Positions 25,250-34,000 of a stretch of 64,000 bases of DNA are shown in pieces. This DNA comes from Nonomuraea gerenzanensis (lineage in GTDB: Bacteria > Actinomycetota > Actinomycetes > Streptosporangiales > Streptosporangiaceae). Made by a program: the position numbers and the translations under genes. The stretch's first letter is position 1; each line of letters opens with the position of its first letter. The notes under the pieces are model-generated. The model was not told the DNA's origin and made no database searches. It worked only from the letters and a program-made list of their open reading frames with translations. The stretch covers positions 4,092,001 through 4,156,000 of the forward strand of contig NZ_CP084058.1 of the NCBI RefSeq assembly GCF_020215645.1, in the 5' to 3' direction.

Positions 25250-28200
25250 CGGTGGAGGAGCCGGAGAGCGAGGGCGGCGCGGTTACGGCCGCGTCATCGG
25301 GCGCAGGCGACGCGGCGGCGTCGGGCGTGGCGGCGTCGGGCGTGGCGGCGTCGGGCGTCGCGGTGTCGGGCGTCGCGGTGTCGGGCGCGGTGATGCCCGG
25401 CGTGGCGGTGGGTGGGGTGTCGGTCGGTGGGGTGTCGGTGTGGGAGTCGGTGGTGGCCGTGCTCGACACCGGGGACCTCGACCTGGTGGCCGACCGGATC
25501 CTGGCCCTGGACGAGCGCGCCCGCCGCGAGGTGGCCGCCGCCCTGCCGGCCCACGTCCCCGTGGCCGAGGAACGCGCGGCGGCCAGGTGGCACGAGCGCG
25601 AGGCCAGGCGCGAACGCGAGAGCGAGGCCGCCTGGCGCGCCTACGTGCGGGCGGAGGAGCGCGCGGGCCGCCGGGTCGAGGAGCACGAGCGCTGGCAGTG
25701 GGACGCCAGGCGGTTCCGCACCGGGACGACAGCCTCCGACGAGAGCTGGGCCGCCGCGCTGCGGGTGGCGGGCGCGGCGGCGATCGGCGGGGCCGCGGCG
25801 GTCGTCGCCTGGCTCAACCGCCGCGACCTCCAGGACCGCTGGGCCTGGGACCGCCGCACCGCCACCGTCCTGGAACGCGTGCTCTCGGCCCGCCCCGCCG
25901 CCTGGCAGGCCGGCTTCGCCGCCCGCGCCACGCTCAAGCTGCGCACCGCCCCGCGCCGGCGCGGCGCCCGCGACCCCATGGCCGGGCTCGTGCTGGCCAT
26001 GCTGCGGCGCAGCGGAGCCACCCCGCCCCAGCACGACCCTCTCGTCGTCGCCTGGGCCGCCGGCACCCCCATCGCGGCAGAGCTGCGCGAGGATCCGCTG
26101 CTCGACCACCTGCTGCCCCGGCTGTTCGAGGCGGAGGGCGTCGGCGCGCTGCTGCGCGACGAGCGCGCCGACCCGCCCGTGCCACGGAGCTGGCTGGCCG
26201 CGCTCAGGAAGCTGCAGGACGAGGGCCGGATCGGGCGCGACGCGCTGCTCGACGGGTGCCTGCGACGCTTCCTGCGCGGCGGGCAGGCCGCTGACCTGCG
26301 CTTCTTCGTACGCCTGCACGAGCTGCTCGATCCGACGTACGACGAGGTGAGCAAGCGGCGGCGCGACTACCTGCGGCTGCTGCCCGTCGCGCCCGGCGCC
26401 GTGGCCGAGCCGGCGCTCAGGCACCTGCGGCGGCTGGAGGACCTCGACCCCGGCGAGGTGACGGAGGCGGTGCTGGCGCTGCTGTCCAGGGGCGAGCGCA
26501 AGCTGCTGACCGCCGGGCTCACCTGGCTCGACGAGATCGCCCGCGACCCCGGTGCCGAGCTGGGCGCGCCGGCCGCCGCCCTCGGGTACGCGTTCGCCTG
26601 CGAGTCCGCCGACGTGCAGGGGCGGGCGGTGCGGCTGGCGGTCAAGCACGCCAAACGGTTCGGCGAGGGGGGGGCGCGGGCCGTGCGGGAGGCGGCCACG
26701 GTGCTGCCGCAGGAGCTGCGGGAGACGCTGGCCTCGGTGTTCGGCGGGGAGGCGGGTGAGGATCCGCGCGATCCCGAGGGGTTCGTGCCGGTGCCGCTGC
26801 CCGCTGTGGTGCCCGCCGCCGCGTTCCCCGCGCCCGTGGTGGCGGCGGGGGATCTCGAAGGGCTGCCGGACGGGGGCCGGTGGGAGGCCGCCGAGCTGTG
26901 GCTGGCCGGGGTCGTACGGCTGTACGGGAGCGATCGGCGCGGGCTGGCGGCACGGCTGGCCGAGCTGTGGCCGGGCGTGGCGCCGCCGGCCGGGCCGTGG
27001 CAGGCGGTCTGGCACTGGGCGTGGGAGATCGCGCGGCTGGTGACGGCGCGGCAAGGTGGGGAGGAGGTGTCCGCGCGGCTGGTGATGACGGGGCCGGGCG
27101 GGGAGCGGACGTCCTCACGGCTGGTGACGGTGCCGATGGGCGGGGAGCGGGCGTTCGCCCGGCTGCCCGAGCCCGGTGACGTGCCGGGGCCGCACCTGTT
27201 CCTGCTGCGGCGCTGGGCCGAGGTGTGCGGGGCGATCGGGGCGGGGACGCTGCCGCCGTACCTGCTGGCCGAGCCCACCTCGATGACCGGCCACCTCGAC
27301 GCCGGGGTGCTGGTGGAGCGGCTGGCGGGCTACGAGCGGGCAGGGATCGAGGCGCTGCCCGCCGACCTGCGGCAGGCGCTGTTGCGGCTGCCGCGCGCGA
27401 CCGCGCCCGAGGTGGTGGCGCGGGCCGGGCTGCTCACCTCGGCGGCGGGACGGGCGGCGGCGCGCTGGATGGGCGGTGACCGGCCCGAGCCTGTCGCGGA
27501 GATCGCGTGGTGGTACTACCCGCCCGCGGGCACTCCGGGGTGCGGCGACCGGCAGGTGTACCGCGAGGACCGCGAGCACGCCGGGACCGGAGCGGTGCTC
27601 TACGAGCTCGTGGCGCACCTCCACCTGACTCCGCATCATGGTGACGACCTCCCGGGCGGGCCGGTGGAGCACCGGTTGAAGGAGCACGACGGCTACCTGC
27701 GCTGGTGGCCGTACCTGATGCCGTCCGACAGGGAGGCCGTGGCGGCGCACCTCGTGCCGCACCTCACCGAGCGCTGGCAGCGAGCCCGCGCCGAGCCCGC
27801 CCAGGCGTCGGCGCTGGCGCGCGCGGACGGCCCGATGGGCGAGGCGGGCGCGCTCGTGCTGGCCTACTTCGCGGCCGACCGGGCCTGGTGCGCCGACCCG
27901 GAGGAACGGGCCAGGCCGCTGGTGGAGCTGGCCGCCCGAGGGGAGCTGCCCGCCGAGGAGGTGGGGCGGCAACTGGCGCTGCTGGTCCGCAGGACGGACC
28001 TCAAGCCGGGCCCGGTGTTCGAGACGCTGGAGAGTGCGGCCACGATGGGCGCCCACCAGGAGATGTGGCGGATCATGACGGGTTTCCTGGCCGGTTTCCT
28101 GCCGGGCCCGGGGGAGCGGTCGCACACCCGGCACGCGCAGGGGCTCACGTTCGCCCTGCGGGCCGCGCGCTGGGCGGGGGCACGCGGGGCGGTGCCCTGC

Positions 28201-28278
28201 GTCGCCGAGATCGCGCAGCGCCGCGCCTCGAACAACTTCGTCAGGGAGGCCCGCAGGCTGCACACGTACCTGACCTGA
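25246..28278 (+). CDS. DUF6493-like large protein paired with SWIM protein
   Basis: 1010 residues, soluble, Arg/Ala/Leu-rich and helical. No NTPase or nuclease motif is visible. The family call rests mainly on its partner: large helical DUF6493-type proteins accompany SWIM proteins in actinomycetes. After a repetitive N-terminus there is a Glu/Arg-rich, possibly coiled segment (residues ~110-170), then HEAT-like helices (such as LKHLRRLEDLDPGEVTEAVL-type stretches in the middle). The GTG start is embedded in the SWIM stop codon. A frame-open extension upstream is antisense-like shadow of the SWIM gene. Function unknown. Confidence 0.7.
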   Translation: MTVEEPESEGGAVTAASSGAGDAAASGVAASGVAASGVAVSGVAVSGAVMPGVAVGGVSVGGVSVWESVVAVLDTGDLDLVADRILALDERARREVAAALPAHVPVAEERAAARWHEREARRERESEAAWRAYVRAEERAGRRVEEHERWQWDARRFRTGTTASDESWAAALRVAGAAAIGGAAAVVAWLNRRDLQDRWAWDRRTATVLERVLSARPAAWQAGFAARATLKLRTAPRRRGARDPMAGLVLAMLRRSGATPPQHDPLVVAWAAGTPIAAELREDPLLDHLLPRLFEAEGVGALLRDERADPPVPRSWLAALRKLQDEGRIGRDALLDGCLRRFLRGGQAADLRFFVRLHELLDPTYDEVSKRRRDYLRLLPVAPGAVAEPALRHLRRLEDLDPGEVTEAVLALLSRGERKLLTAGLTWLDEIARDPGAELGAPAAALGYAFACESADVQGRAVRLAVKHAKRFGEGGARAVREAATVLPQELRETLASVFGGEAGEDPRDPEGFVPVPLPAVVPAAAFPAPVVAAGDLEGLPDGGRWEAAELWLAGVVRLYGSDRRGLAARLAELWPGVAPPAGPWQAVWHWAWEIARLVTARQGGEEVSARLVMTGPGGERTSSRLVTVPMGGERAFARLPEPGDVPGPHLFLLRRWAEVCGAIGAGTLPPYLLAEPTSMTGHLDAGVLVERLAGYERAGIEALPADLRQALLRLPRATAPEVVARAGLLTSAAGRAAARWMGGDRPEPVAEIAWWYYPPAGTPGCGDRQVYREDREHAGTGAVLYELVAHLHLTPHHGDDLPGGPVEHRLKEHDGYLRWWPYLMPSDREAVAAHLVPHLTERWQRARAEPAQASALARADGPMGEAGALVLAYFAADRAWCADPEERARPLVELAARGELPAEEVGRQLALLVRRTDLKPGPVFETLESAATMGAHQEMWRIMTGFLAGFLPGPGERSHTRHAQGLTFALRAARWAGARGAVPCVAEIAQRRASNNFVREARRLHTYLT
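25321..25440 (+). repeat. 15-bp tandem repeat, 8 degenerate copies
   Basis: Eight in-frame 15-base units (TCGGGCGTGGCGGCG-like, then GGTGGGGTGTCGGTC twice) encode SGVAA/SGVAV/GGVSV pentapeptides near the N-terminus of the DUF6493-like protein. The last two units have drifted to a different consensus. Confidence 0.9.
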
Positions 28279-28296
28279 CCTGACCTGACGGGACGG

Positions 28297-31200
28297 TCAG
28301 TGGAACGGGGCCGCTGCCCGGATGCGGCGGATCCGGTGCCAGGCCAGGCGCGGATCCGTCGCCAGCAGCAGGCGGGCCTCGGCGATGCGGTCGACGGTGC
28401 CCGGCTGCGCCTCGGCCTGCAGGGCCGCCAGGCAGTCCGCCGGCCGTTCGATGAAGATGACGATCAGCGCGGCCAGGATGTGCAGGTAGGCACAGGCCTG
28501 CACGGCCACCGGCTCGTCCGCCGCGTCGGGAGGCACGCCGCCGGCGAGGTCGTCGAGGGCGGTCACGCTCAACGAGCTGATCGCCGCGCACCTGGCCAGC
28601 CACTCGGTGACGGCGGGGGCGTGCTTGCCGGGGAGCTGGGCCGCGTCGCGCAGGTGCGCCCCGATGATCACGGCGAGGTCCTGCCGGATCATCCTGGCGG
28701 CCAGCGGGCTCAGGTCGTGCTCGCCCTCCTGCGAGGCGATCGTGGTCAGATCGAGCGCGGTACGCAGCAGGTCGCGGGGCAGCCCGCCGGTGAGCGCGTG
28801 GCAGAGCCAGACGTAGGGCAGCGGCAGCGCGATGCCGCGCCGCATCAGCAACTGGCGCGACTCCGCGTGCCTGAGGGGCGTGATGCGGACGATCCGGTCG
28901 AAAGCGCTGTCGAAGGTGTTCCTGAAGGCCAGGCTCCGGCGTTCGAACGCGCTGAGCGCGTCCTCCGACAGGGCGACGAGGAAGAAGCAGCCCGGCACCC
29001 CGAAGACCACCTTCAGATCGTTGAGCAGCCGCTCGGCGTCCTCCGCGTTGCCGATCTTGTCCAGCTCGTCGATGCCGATGATCACCTTGCCCTTGCGGTC
29101 CTGCCGGTCGAGCGCGATCTGCCCGAGCAGCTCCCGCAGCTCCGCCACGAGCTGCGGGTAGCCGCGCGCCTGCTCGGTGCGCTGCACGGCCCACTGCCCG
29201 CCCAGCTTGCCGCCCCCCGGCACCCCCAGCTCGCCCGTACGCGTGGCGGTCACCGCCTGCTGGTAGCGCAGGGAACGCAGGTGGTCGCGGGCGGCGACCT
29301 CCGAGGCGGTGGCCCCGGTCACCCGGCGCCTGCGCCGGTTGGCCCGCCAGGTGGCGGCCAGCCCGGCGGCGGCCAGCAGCCCGCCCAGCGCGGCGACGAG
29401 CAGCGCCGGCCGCGCGGTCAGGCCGGCCATCATCGGCCGCAGCTGGTCCCAGCGCAGGCCGCCGACCAGCAGCACGGTCCCGGCGACGGTGGTGATCGCG
29501 GGCAGCAGCCCGAGCAGGCTCCGCTGCCTGCCCGGGTGGGCGTGCGCGGCGGCCTCCCCCGCGACCTCCTCGCACACCTCGGCGAACAGGTGGGTGATGA
29601 ACTCCTTGGCGTCGTAGGCGGTGGGCGCGTGCACCAGCAGGCGCAGGTTCGCCGTCCCGTCCTCCCGGTCGCGGGCGCACAGGTGCCGCAGCACGGTGCT
29701 CTTGCCCACGCCCCTGGATCCGCTCACGCCGACGCTCGCGCTGTTCAGCCGCGCGATGAGATGCTCCAGGTAGCGGCTCTCCTCGGTGGGGACGAACTCC
29801 TCGACCCTGCTCAGCCCGCCGAGCCTGTTCTGCTCGAACTGCGGCAGGACCGTGGTCATGGCGTCCTGCTCGTCGTCCACCACCGCGTGGAAGCACGGCA
29901 TGAGCCCCTCCCTGACCAGGGCGCCGATCCAGTCCTGGTACGCCTGCTCCGCCGCGACGCGGAAGCCCACCAGCGAGGCAGGCAGTTGCAGCCACTCCGC
30001 CGGGTCCCGGCTCGCCAGGATGGCGCGGTCGCGCATGGCGGGCACGCTGGACAGCCAGAGCAGGGTCGCGACGAGCCAGAGCGCGAGCGACAGCCACAAC
30101 ACCAGGGGCGGCTCCGCCGGAGGGCGCGGCACCTGGGAGAACAGGGACAGGACGATCCCCAGGACGAGCAGCGGCGCCAGCGGCGTGACCACGGCCCTGA
30201 ACAGGCCCTCGATCCGGGCTCCGCGCACCCTGCGCCGGACCAGGAGGACGGCCGCGCAGCCGCCCAGCGCGACCCCGAGCGACGCCCGGAACGCCACGGG
30301 CGACCACCACATGCCTGCCGTCCACGCCGCCGTCGCGCCCGCCAGCCAGGCGCCCCACAGGTAGGGCACGGCCGGCCGGCTCCAGAACGGCAGCCGCGCG
30401 GCCTCCACCAGGCGCCGGCGGGCCTGCGCGAAACGTTCGTACTGGGCCGAGGCCGCCCGCTCGACCTGGTCGGCGTGCTCGGCGAGCAGCCGCTGGAGCA
30501 GGGCCGTGACGGCCTCGTGCGAGCGGTCCTCGCGGGCGTCGTCGATGATCCGCAGCACGTCGGGCTGGACGAGCGCCGCCTCGCAGACCTTCCGCCTGGC
30601 CACCGCGTCGATCTTGCTGGCAGGCGGGATCACCGGGACGGGCGGCGGGCCGGGCACGGCGGCCGGCGACGCCTCGGGGGCGGTGACCCCGGCGGGGTGC
30701 CGGCTGACCAGCACGTCGCGCAGGTGCGGGTAGCGGAACTGGTAGACGGGGCCGACCTCCCGCAGCAGGCCGATCCTGGCGGAGTGCTCCAGGAACGTCA
30801 TCAGCCGCGGCGGGATCCGGCGCCGGTAGGCGAGGAAGACCACGGTCAGGAGGTAGGTGAACCCGGGAGTGCTCAGCCCGCCCATCAGCCCCGCCACGTA
30901 GGCGCCGACGAGCACCTCCTGCGGCCCCGGCGTGCTGCCCGTCACGGCGAACGGCACCAGGTAGATCAGCAGCGCGGCCGCGACCCCGCCCCCCACCACC
31001 TGGGCCGCCGCGCTCGCCAGCGCCGTGCGTAACGTCGTGCGGGGGCTCGCGGGCGTTCCCCGGCCGTAGTGGCGCGGGTACAGGGCCAGGCAGCGGCGTC
31101 GCCCCGCCATGGTCGCCAGCGCGCCGCCGAGCCCGCCCGCCGCGACGATCGACAGCAGCCACACCCAGCCGAGGGGGAGGGCCAGCACCTCGATGGTCAG

Positions 31201-32550
31201 CCCCACGAGCAGCATGAGAGCGCCGCCGAAGTAGCCGCCCGCCCCGTGGTGCAGGACGGGCGAGAGCGCGCGGGGCAGCTGCCACCAGGCGAGGTCGCCG
31301 GTCTTGGGGCCGGTCATGTGGTCGGACAGGAAGGCCAGCCAGCGGCGGGTGTCGTCGCGGCTGAACCGCAGCTCGTCGGAGCCGAGGACGGGCTGCCTGT
31401 CGATCAGCCGGTCGATCAGGTGACGCTCTATCGCGCCGGCGTCGGGGAAGCGGGCCGCGTCCAGGAGCTCCGCGGGATCGTCATGGACGTCGTAGACCCT
31501 GCGCAGCACGGCCAGCGCCCACGGTCTGCTCAGCGCCCGGCCGACCGTGTCGGCGGAGCGGACGTGGCCGACCGTGTCGGCGGAGCGGGCCTGGCCGGCC
31601 GTGTCGGCGGGGCGGGCCTGGCCGGCCGTGTCGGCAGGGCGGGCGGCGAGCGCCTCCAGCAGGGCCGCCCAGCCGGCGGGCGCGGGCTCGGGCAGCCCGG
31701 CGCGCAGGGTGGACATCACGTCGGCGAGCCGCAGCGGGCGCAGCTCGATGGCCAGGCCGTTGAGCAGGAGGTCGGCCTTACGGCCCGCGTCGAGCGAGAC
31801 GAACTCCGCGTCACGGCTGGTGAGGATCAGCGGGTCGCCGGCGTTGAGCGTCTTGGCCAGCGCGTCCATCATGAGGGCGCGCTGGCCGGCGGGCACCTCG
31901 TCCAGCCCGTCCAGGAGGGGCAGGACCCGGCGGCGGGCCACCAGCGTGCGGGCGATCTCGGCGCCGGACGGCATGCCGGCCAGCGACGGGTACTCGGCGA
32001 GCAGGCGCTCCACGAGCCAGTCGTGCAGCGGCTGGATCGACGGATCCCAGCCCGAGATGCCGAACAGCACCGGCACCGGATCCTTCTCGCCCCGCTTGGC
32101 CAGCAACTCCAGGAGGATCAGCAGGGCCAGGCCGGTCTTGCCCGAGCCGGGCGGCCCGAGGATCAGCAGCCGCCTCGTCGGCGACGACTGGAAGGTCTGG
32201 TGCAGCCGCGCGACGTCGCCCGTCTCGCCGCCAGGGGAGCCGGACCACCGGACCGGCAGGCGGCCGGCGCCCAGCAGGTCCGCGGCGGCGGCCTCCCATC
32301 GCCACTGCCGCTCCACCTGGGCCGCGAACTTGCCCTCCACCTCGTCGAGCCGTTCCATGGACGGCGCGGAGCGCAGCAGCCGGTCCAGCACCCACGACGC
32401 GGCCGCCAGCACCATCGCGGCGCCCACGAGGACAGGGATCCACGGCGCCTGGAACCCGCCCGTCGTGCCGAGCTGGTTGGCCGCGATCGGGATCACGACA
32501 GCCGTCAGCACCACCGACAGGCCCAGGAGGATCGAGCGGTCCCAGCGCAT
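28297..32550 (-). CDS. Membrane STAND/KAP double NTPase (NACHT-like plus KAP-like)
   Basis: 1417 residues with two complete P-loop modules. Module 1, after two N-terminal membrane helices (~6-57): Walker A GPPGSGKT at 132-139, Walker B LPLLDGLDE at 210-218 and LILTSR at 241-246, which is NACHT-like. A repeat-filled linker (303-339) and clusters of membrane helices (~437-580 and ~720-833) follow. Module 2: GSRGVGKST near 945, two membrane helices at ~1010-1067, then VIIGIDELDK near 1157. Membrane helices inserted between Walker A and B are the hallmark of KAP NTPases. ATG 32550 has GAGGAGG just upstream; GTG 32574 is an alternative. It lies 81 bases after the DUF5925 gene. Likely a membrane-bound signalling or defence ATPase; this is inference. 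Confidence 0.8.
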   Translation of the reverse strand: MRWDRSILLGLSVVLTAVVIPIAANQLGTTGGFQAPWIPVLVGAAMVLAAASWVLDRLLRSAPSMERLDEVEGKFAAQVERQWRWEAAAADLLGAGRLPVRWSGSPGGETGDVARLHQTFQSSPTRRLLILGPPGSGKTGLALLILLELLAKRGEKDPVPVLFGISGWDPSIQPLHDWLVERLLAEYPSLAGMPSGAEIARTLVARRRVLPLLDGLDEVPAGQRALMMDALAKTLNAGDPLILTSRDAEFVSLDAGRKADLLLNGLAIELRPLRLADVMSTLRAGLPEPAPAGWAALLEALAARPADTAGQARPADTAGQARSADTVGHVRSADTVGRALSRPWALAVLRRVYDVHDDPAELLDAARFPDAGAIERHLIDRLIDRQPVLGSDELRFSRDDTRRWLAFLSDHMTGPKTGDLAWWQLPRALSPVLHHGAGGYFGGALMLLVGLTIEVLALPLGWVWLLSIVAAGGLGGALATMAGRRRCLALYPRHYGRGTPASPRTTLRTALASAAAQVVGGGVAAALLIYLVPFAVTGSTPGPQEVLVGAYVAGLMGGLSTPGFTYLLTVVFLAYRRRIPPRLMTFLEHSARIGLLREVGPVYQFRYPHLRDVLVSRHPAGVTAPEASPAAVPGPPPVPVIPPASKIDAVARRKVCEAALVQPDVLRIIDDAREDRSHEAVTALLQRLLAEHADQVERAASAQYERFAQARRRLVEAARLPFWSRPAVPYLWGAWLAGATAAWTAGMWWSPVAFRASLGVALGGCAAVLLVRRRVRGARIEGLFRAVVTPLAPLLVLGIVLSLFSQVPRPPAEPPLVLWLSLALWLVATLLWLSSVPAMRDRAILASRDPAEWLQLPASLVGFRVAAEQAYQDWIGALVREGLMPCFHAVVDDEQDAMTTVLPQFEQNRLGGLSRVEEFVPTEESRYLEHLIARLNSASVGVSGSRGVGKSTVLRHLCARDREDGTANLRLLVHAPTAYDAKEFITHLFAEVCEEVAGEAAAHAHPGRQRSLLGLLPAITTVAGTVLLVGGLRWDQLRPMMAGLTARPALLVAALGGLLAAAGLAATWRANRRRRRVTGATASEVAARDHLRSLRYQQAVTATRTGELGVPGGGKLGGQWAVQRTEQARGYPQLVAELRELLGQIALDRQDRKGKVIIGIDELDKIGNAEDAERLLNDLKVVFGVPGCFFLVALSEDALSAFERRSLAFRNTFDSAFDRIVRITPLRHAESRQLLMRRGIALPLPYVWLCHALTGGLPRDLLRTALDLTTIASQEGEHDLSPLAARMIRQDLAVIIGAHLRDAAQLPGKHAPAVTEWLARCAAISSLSVTALDDLAGGVPPDAADEPVAVQACAYLHILAALIVIFIERPADCLAALQAEAQPGTVDRIAEARLLLATDPRLAWHRIRRIRAAAPFH
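31538..31645 (-). repeat. 27-bp tandem repeat, 4 copies
   Basis: Four 27-base units (plus-strand consensus beginning TGGCCGGCCGTGTCGGCGG) encode 9-residue ADTAGQARP/ADTVGHVRS units in the linker after the NACHT-like module. All copies are in frame. Confidence 0.9.
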
Positions 32551-32631
32551 GCCTGCCTCCTCGCGCACGGTCACCCTACCGTGACGAGGCGTCCCCGTCC
32601 CGGTTCGATACCGGGGGCTACGGCGGGCTTG

Positions 32632-33741
32632 TCAGAGGTACAGGCCGGTCGACTCGTCGCCCGGCACCGGGGTGATCTCGCGGCCGGCGCGCAACGCGTA
32701 CAGCTGCGCCAGCGTCGCCCCCGACGGCCCCACGCCTTGGGACGAGCCCAGCCAGGCGACCGCCTCCTCCTTGCTCAGCGGCCCCACCTCGACCTGGGCC
32801 AGGCAGCGGCCGGGCCGGACGACGGCGGGGTGCAGGCGGGTCAGGTCCTCGTTCGTGGTGATCGCCACCAGGACGTCGCGGCCCTGCCCGAGCAGGCCGT
32901 CGGTCAGGTTGAGCAGGCGCGAGAGCCCCTGCCCCGCCTGGGCCTTGGCGCCGGAGCTGATCAGCTCGTCGCAGTCTTCGAGCACCAGCAGGCGCCAGCG
33001 CTGCGCGTCCTCGTCGGTGTCGTAGCCGACCGCCACCTCCATCAGGTAGCCCGGCTCGTTGAACAGCCGCTCGGGGTCGAGCACGCAGTCGACCTGGCAC
33101 CACTCGCGCCACTGCTTGGCCAGCGTGCGCAGCAGCGTGGTCTTGCCGGTGCCCGGCTCGCCGTGCAGGAGGATGAGGCGGCCGTTGACGTCGGCCGGGG
33201 TGATCGACATGAGCCGGTCGAGCGCCGGCCGGACCTTGGCGGAGTAGTTGGCGCTGATCTCGCCCCACGGCTGCGCCGTGATCGGCTTCTCGGAGCGGGT
33301 GCCGCCGTGCATGCCGCGCCACCAGAAGCCCATCTCGACGTGGTCGACGTCGGGCACGGGCTCCTCGGCGCCCTCGATGCTCTCGGCGAGCACGGTCTTG
33401 GCCAGGTCCTCGTTGATCGCCGTCACGCTGACCGTCGCGGTGCGGTTGCGGTGCCGGACGATGCGCAGGGTCCAGCCGTCTCCGCTGATCAGCCGCGACT
33501 CCGAGCCGTCCTCGACCCGCGCGGTGCGCAGCACGCGACCGCCGGCGGGGGTGAGCGTGGCCTCGGGGCGGACACGCTCCAGATTGGCCAGGCGCGACCA
33601 CGGCTGGGCACCCGTCGCGAACGGCGACAGCGCCAGCGCGTCGATCACGTCGATGGCCGAGTCGGCGTCGTCGATCCAGATGTTCATCGGGAGCTCAGAG
33701 GAGTCGGGGCTGGGGAACGGCACCTCCCTGATCACAGACAT
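32632..33741 (-). CDS. AAA ATPase with DUF5925 N-terminal domain
   Basis: 369 residues. The N-terminal ~160 form the DUF5925 domain (IWIDDADSAIDVIDALALSP). The AAA core follows: Walker A GEPGTGKT at 194-201, Walker B LLVLEDCDE at 251-259, sensor ITTNE at 294-298 and an arginine-finger region VVRPGR at 308-312. The core resembles membrane-associated Bcs1- or ClpX-like ATPases. Start ATG 33741 has GGAG 10 bases upstream; the frame is open upstream but without domain sense. It is divergent from the ion-channel gene and precedes the double-NTPase gene by 81 bases, probably in one transcript. Substrate unknown. Confidence 0.87.
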   Translation of the reverse strand: MSVIREVPFPSPDSSELPMNIWIDDADSAIDVIDALALSPFATGAQPWSRLANLERVRPEATLTPAGGRVLRTARVEDGSESRLISGDGWTLRIVRHRNRTATVSVTAINEDLAKTVLAESIEGAEEPVPDVDHVEMGFWWRGMHGGTRSEKPITAQPWGEISANYSAKVRPALDRLMSITPADVNGRLILLHGEPGTGKTTLLRTLAKQWREWCQVDCVLDPERLFNEPGYLMEVAVGYDTDEDAQRWRLLVLEDCDELISSGAKAQAGQGLSRLLNLTDGLLGQGRDVLVAITTNEDLTRLHPAVVRPGRCLAQVEVGPLSKEEAVAWLGSSQGVGPSGATLAQLYALRAGREITPVPGDESTGLYL

Positions 33742-34000
33742 ACCGTTGATGATCTCCGTCTCTGGGCCGGATGTCGAAGGGTTTTGGCTGGGGATCCGCT
33801 GCGTTTCGTCCTCAGCGTACCGGCTGCCGGGGTGCGTCGCCCTGGGCCCGCGCGTCAGCGGTGCGGGTATGTTCCGGGTATATCGGGGCGTGCCGGGCCT
33901 TATGGAGGTCCGGGAGGAGCGCTGTCGCCATGCGGAAGCCATGATCGCCCGGTACCGTGTCTTCGGGCCAAATCACTCCTTACTCGGAGGTATCGGGGAA

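Noticed and set aside
32599..32615. A complete tRNA gene
   Set aside because: Only a T-arm-like hairpin is present; no D-arm, anticodon arm with a 7-base loop or matching acceptor stem could be found.
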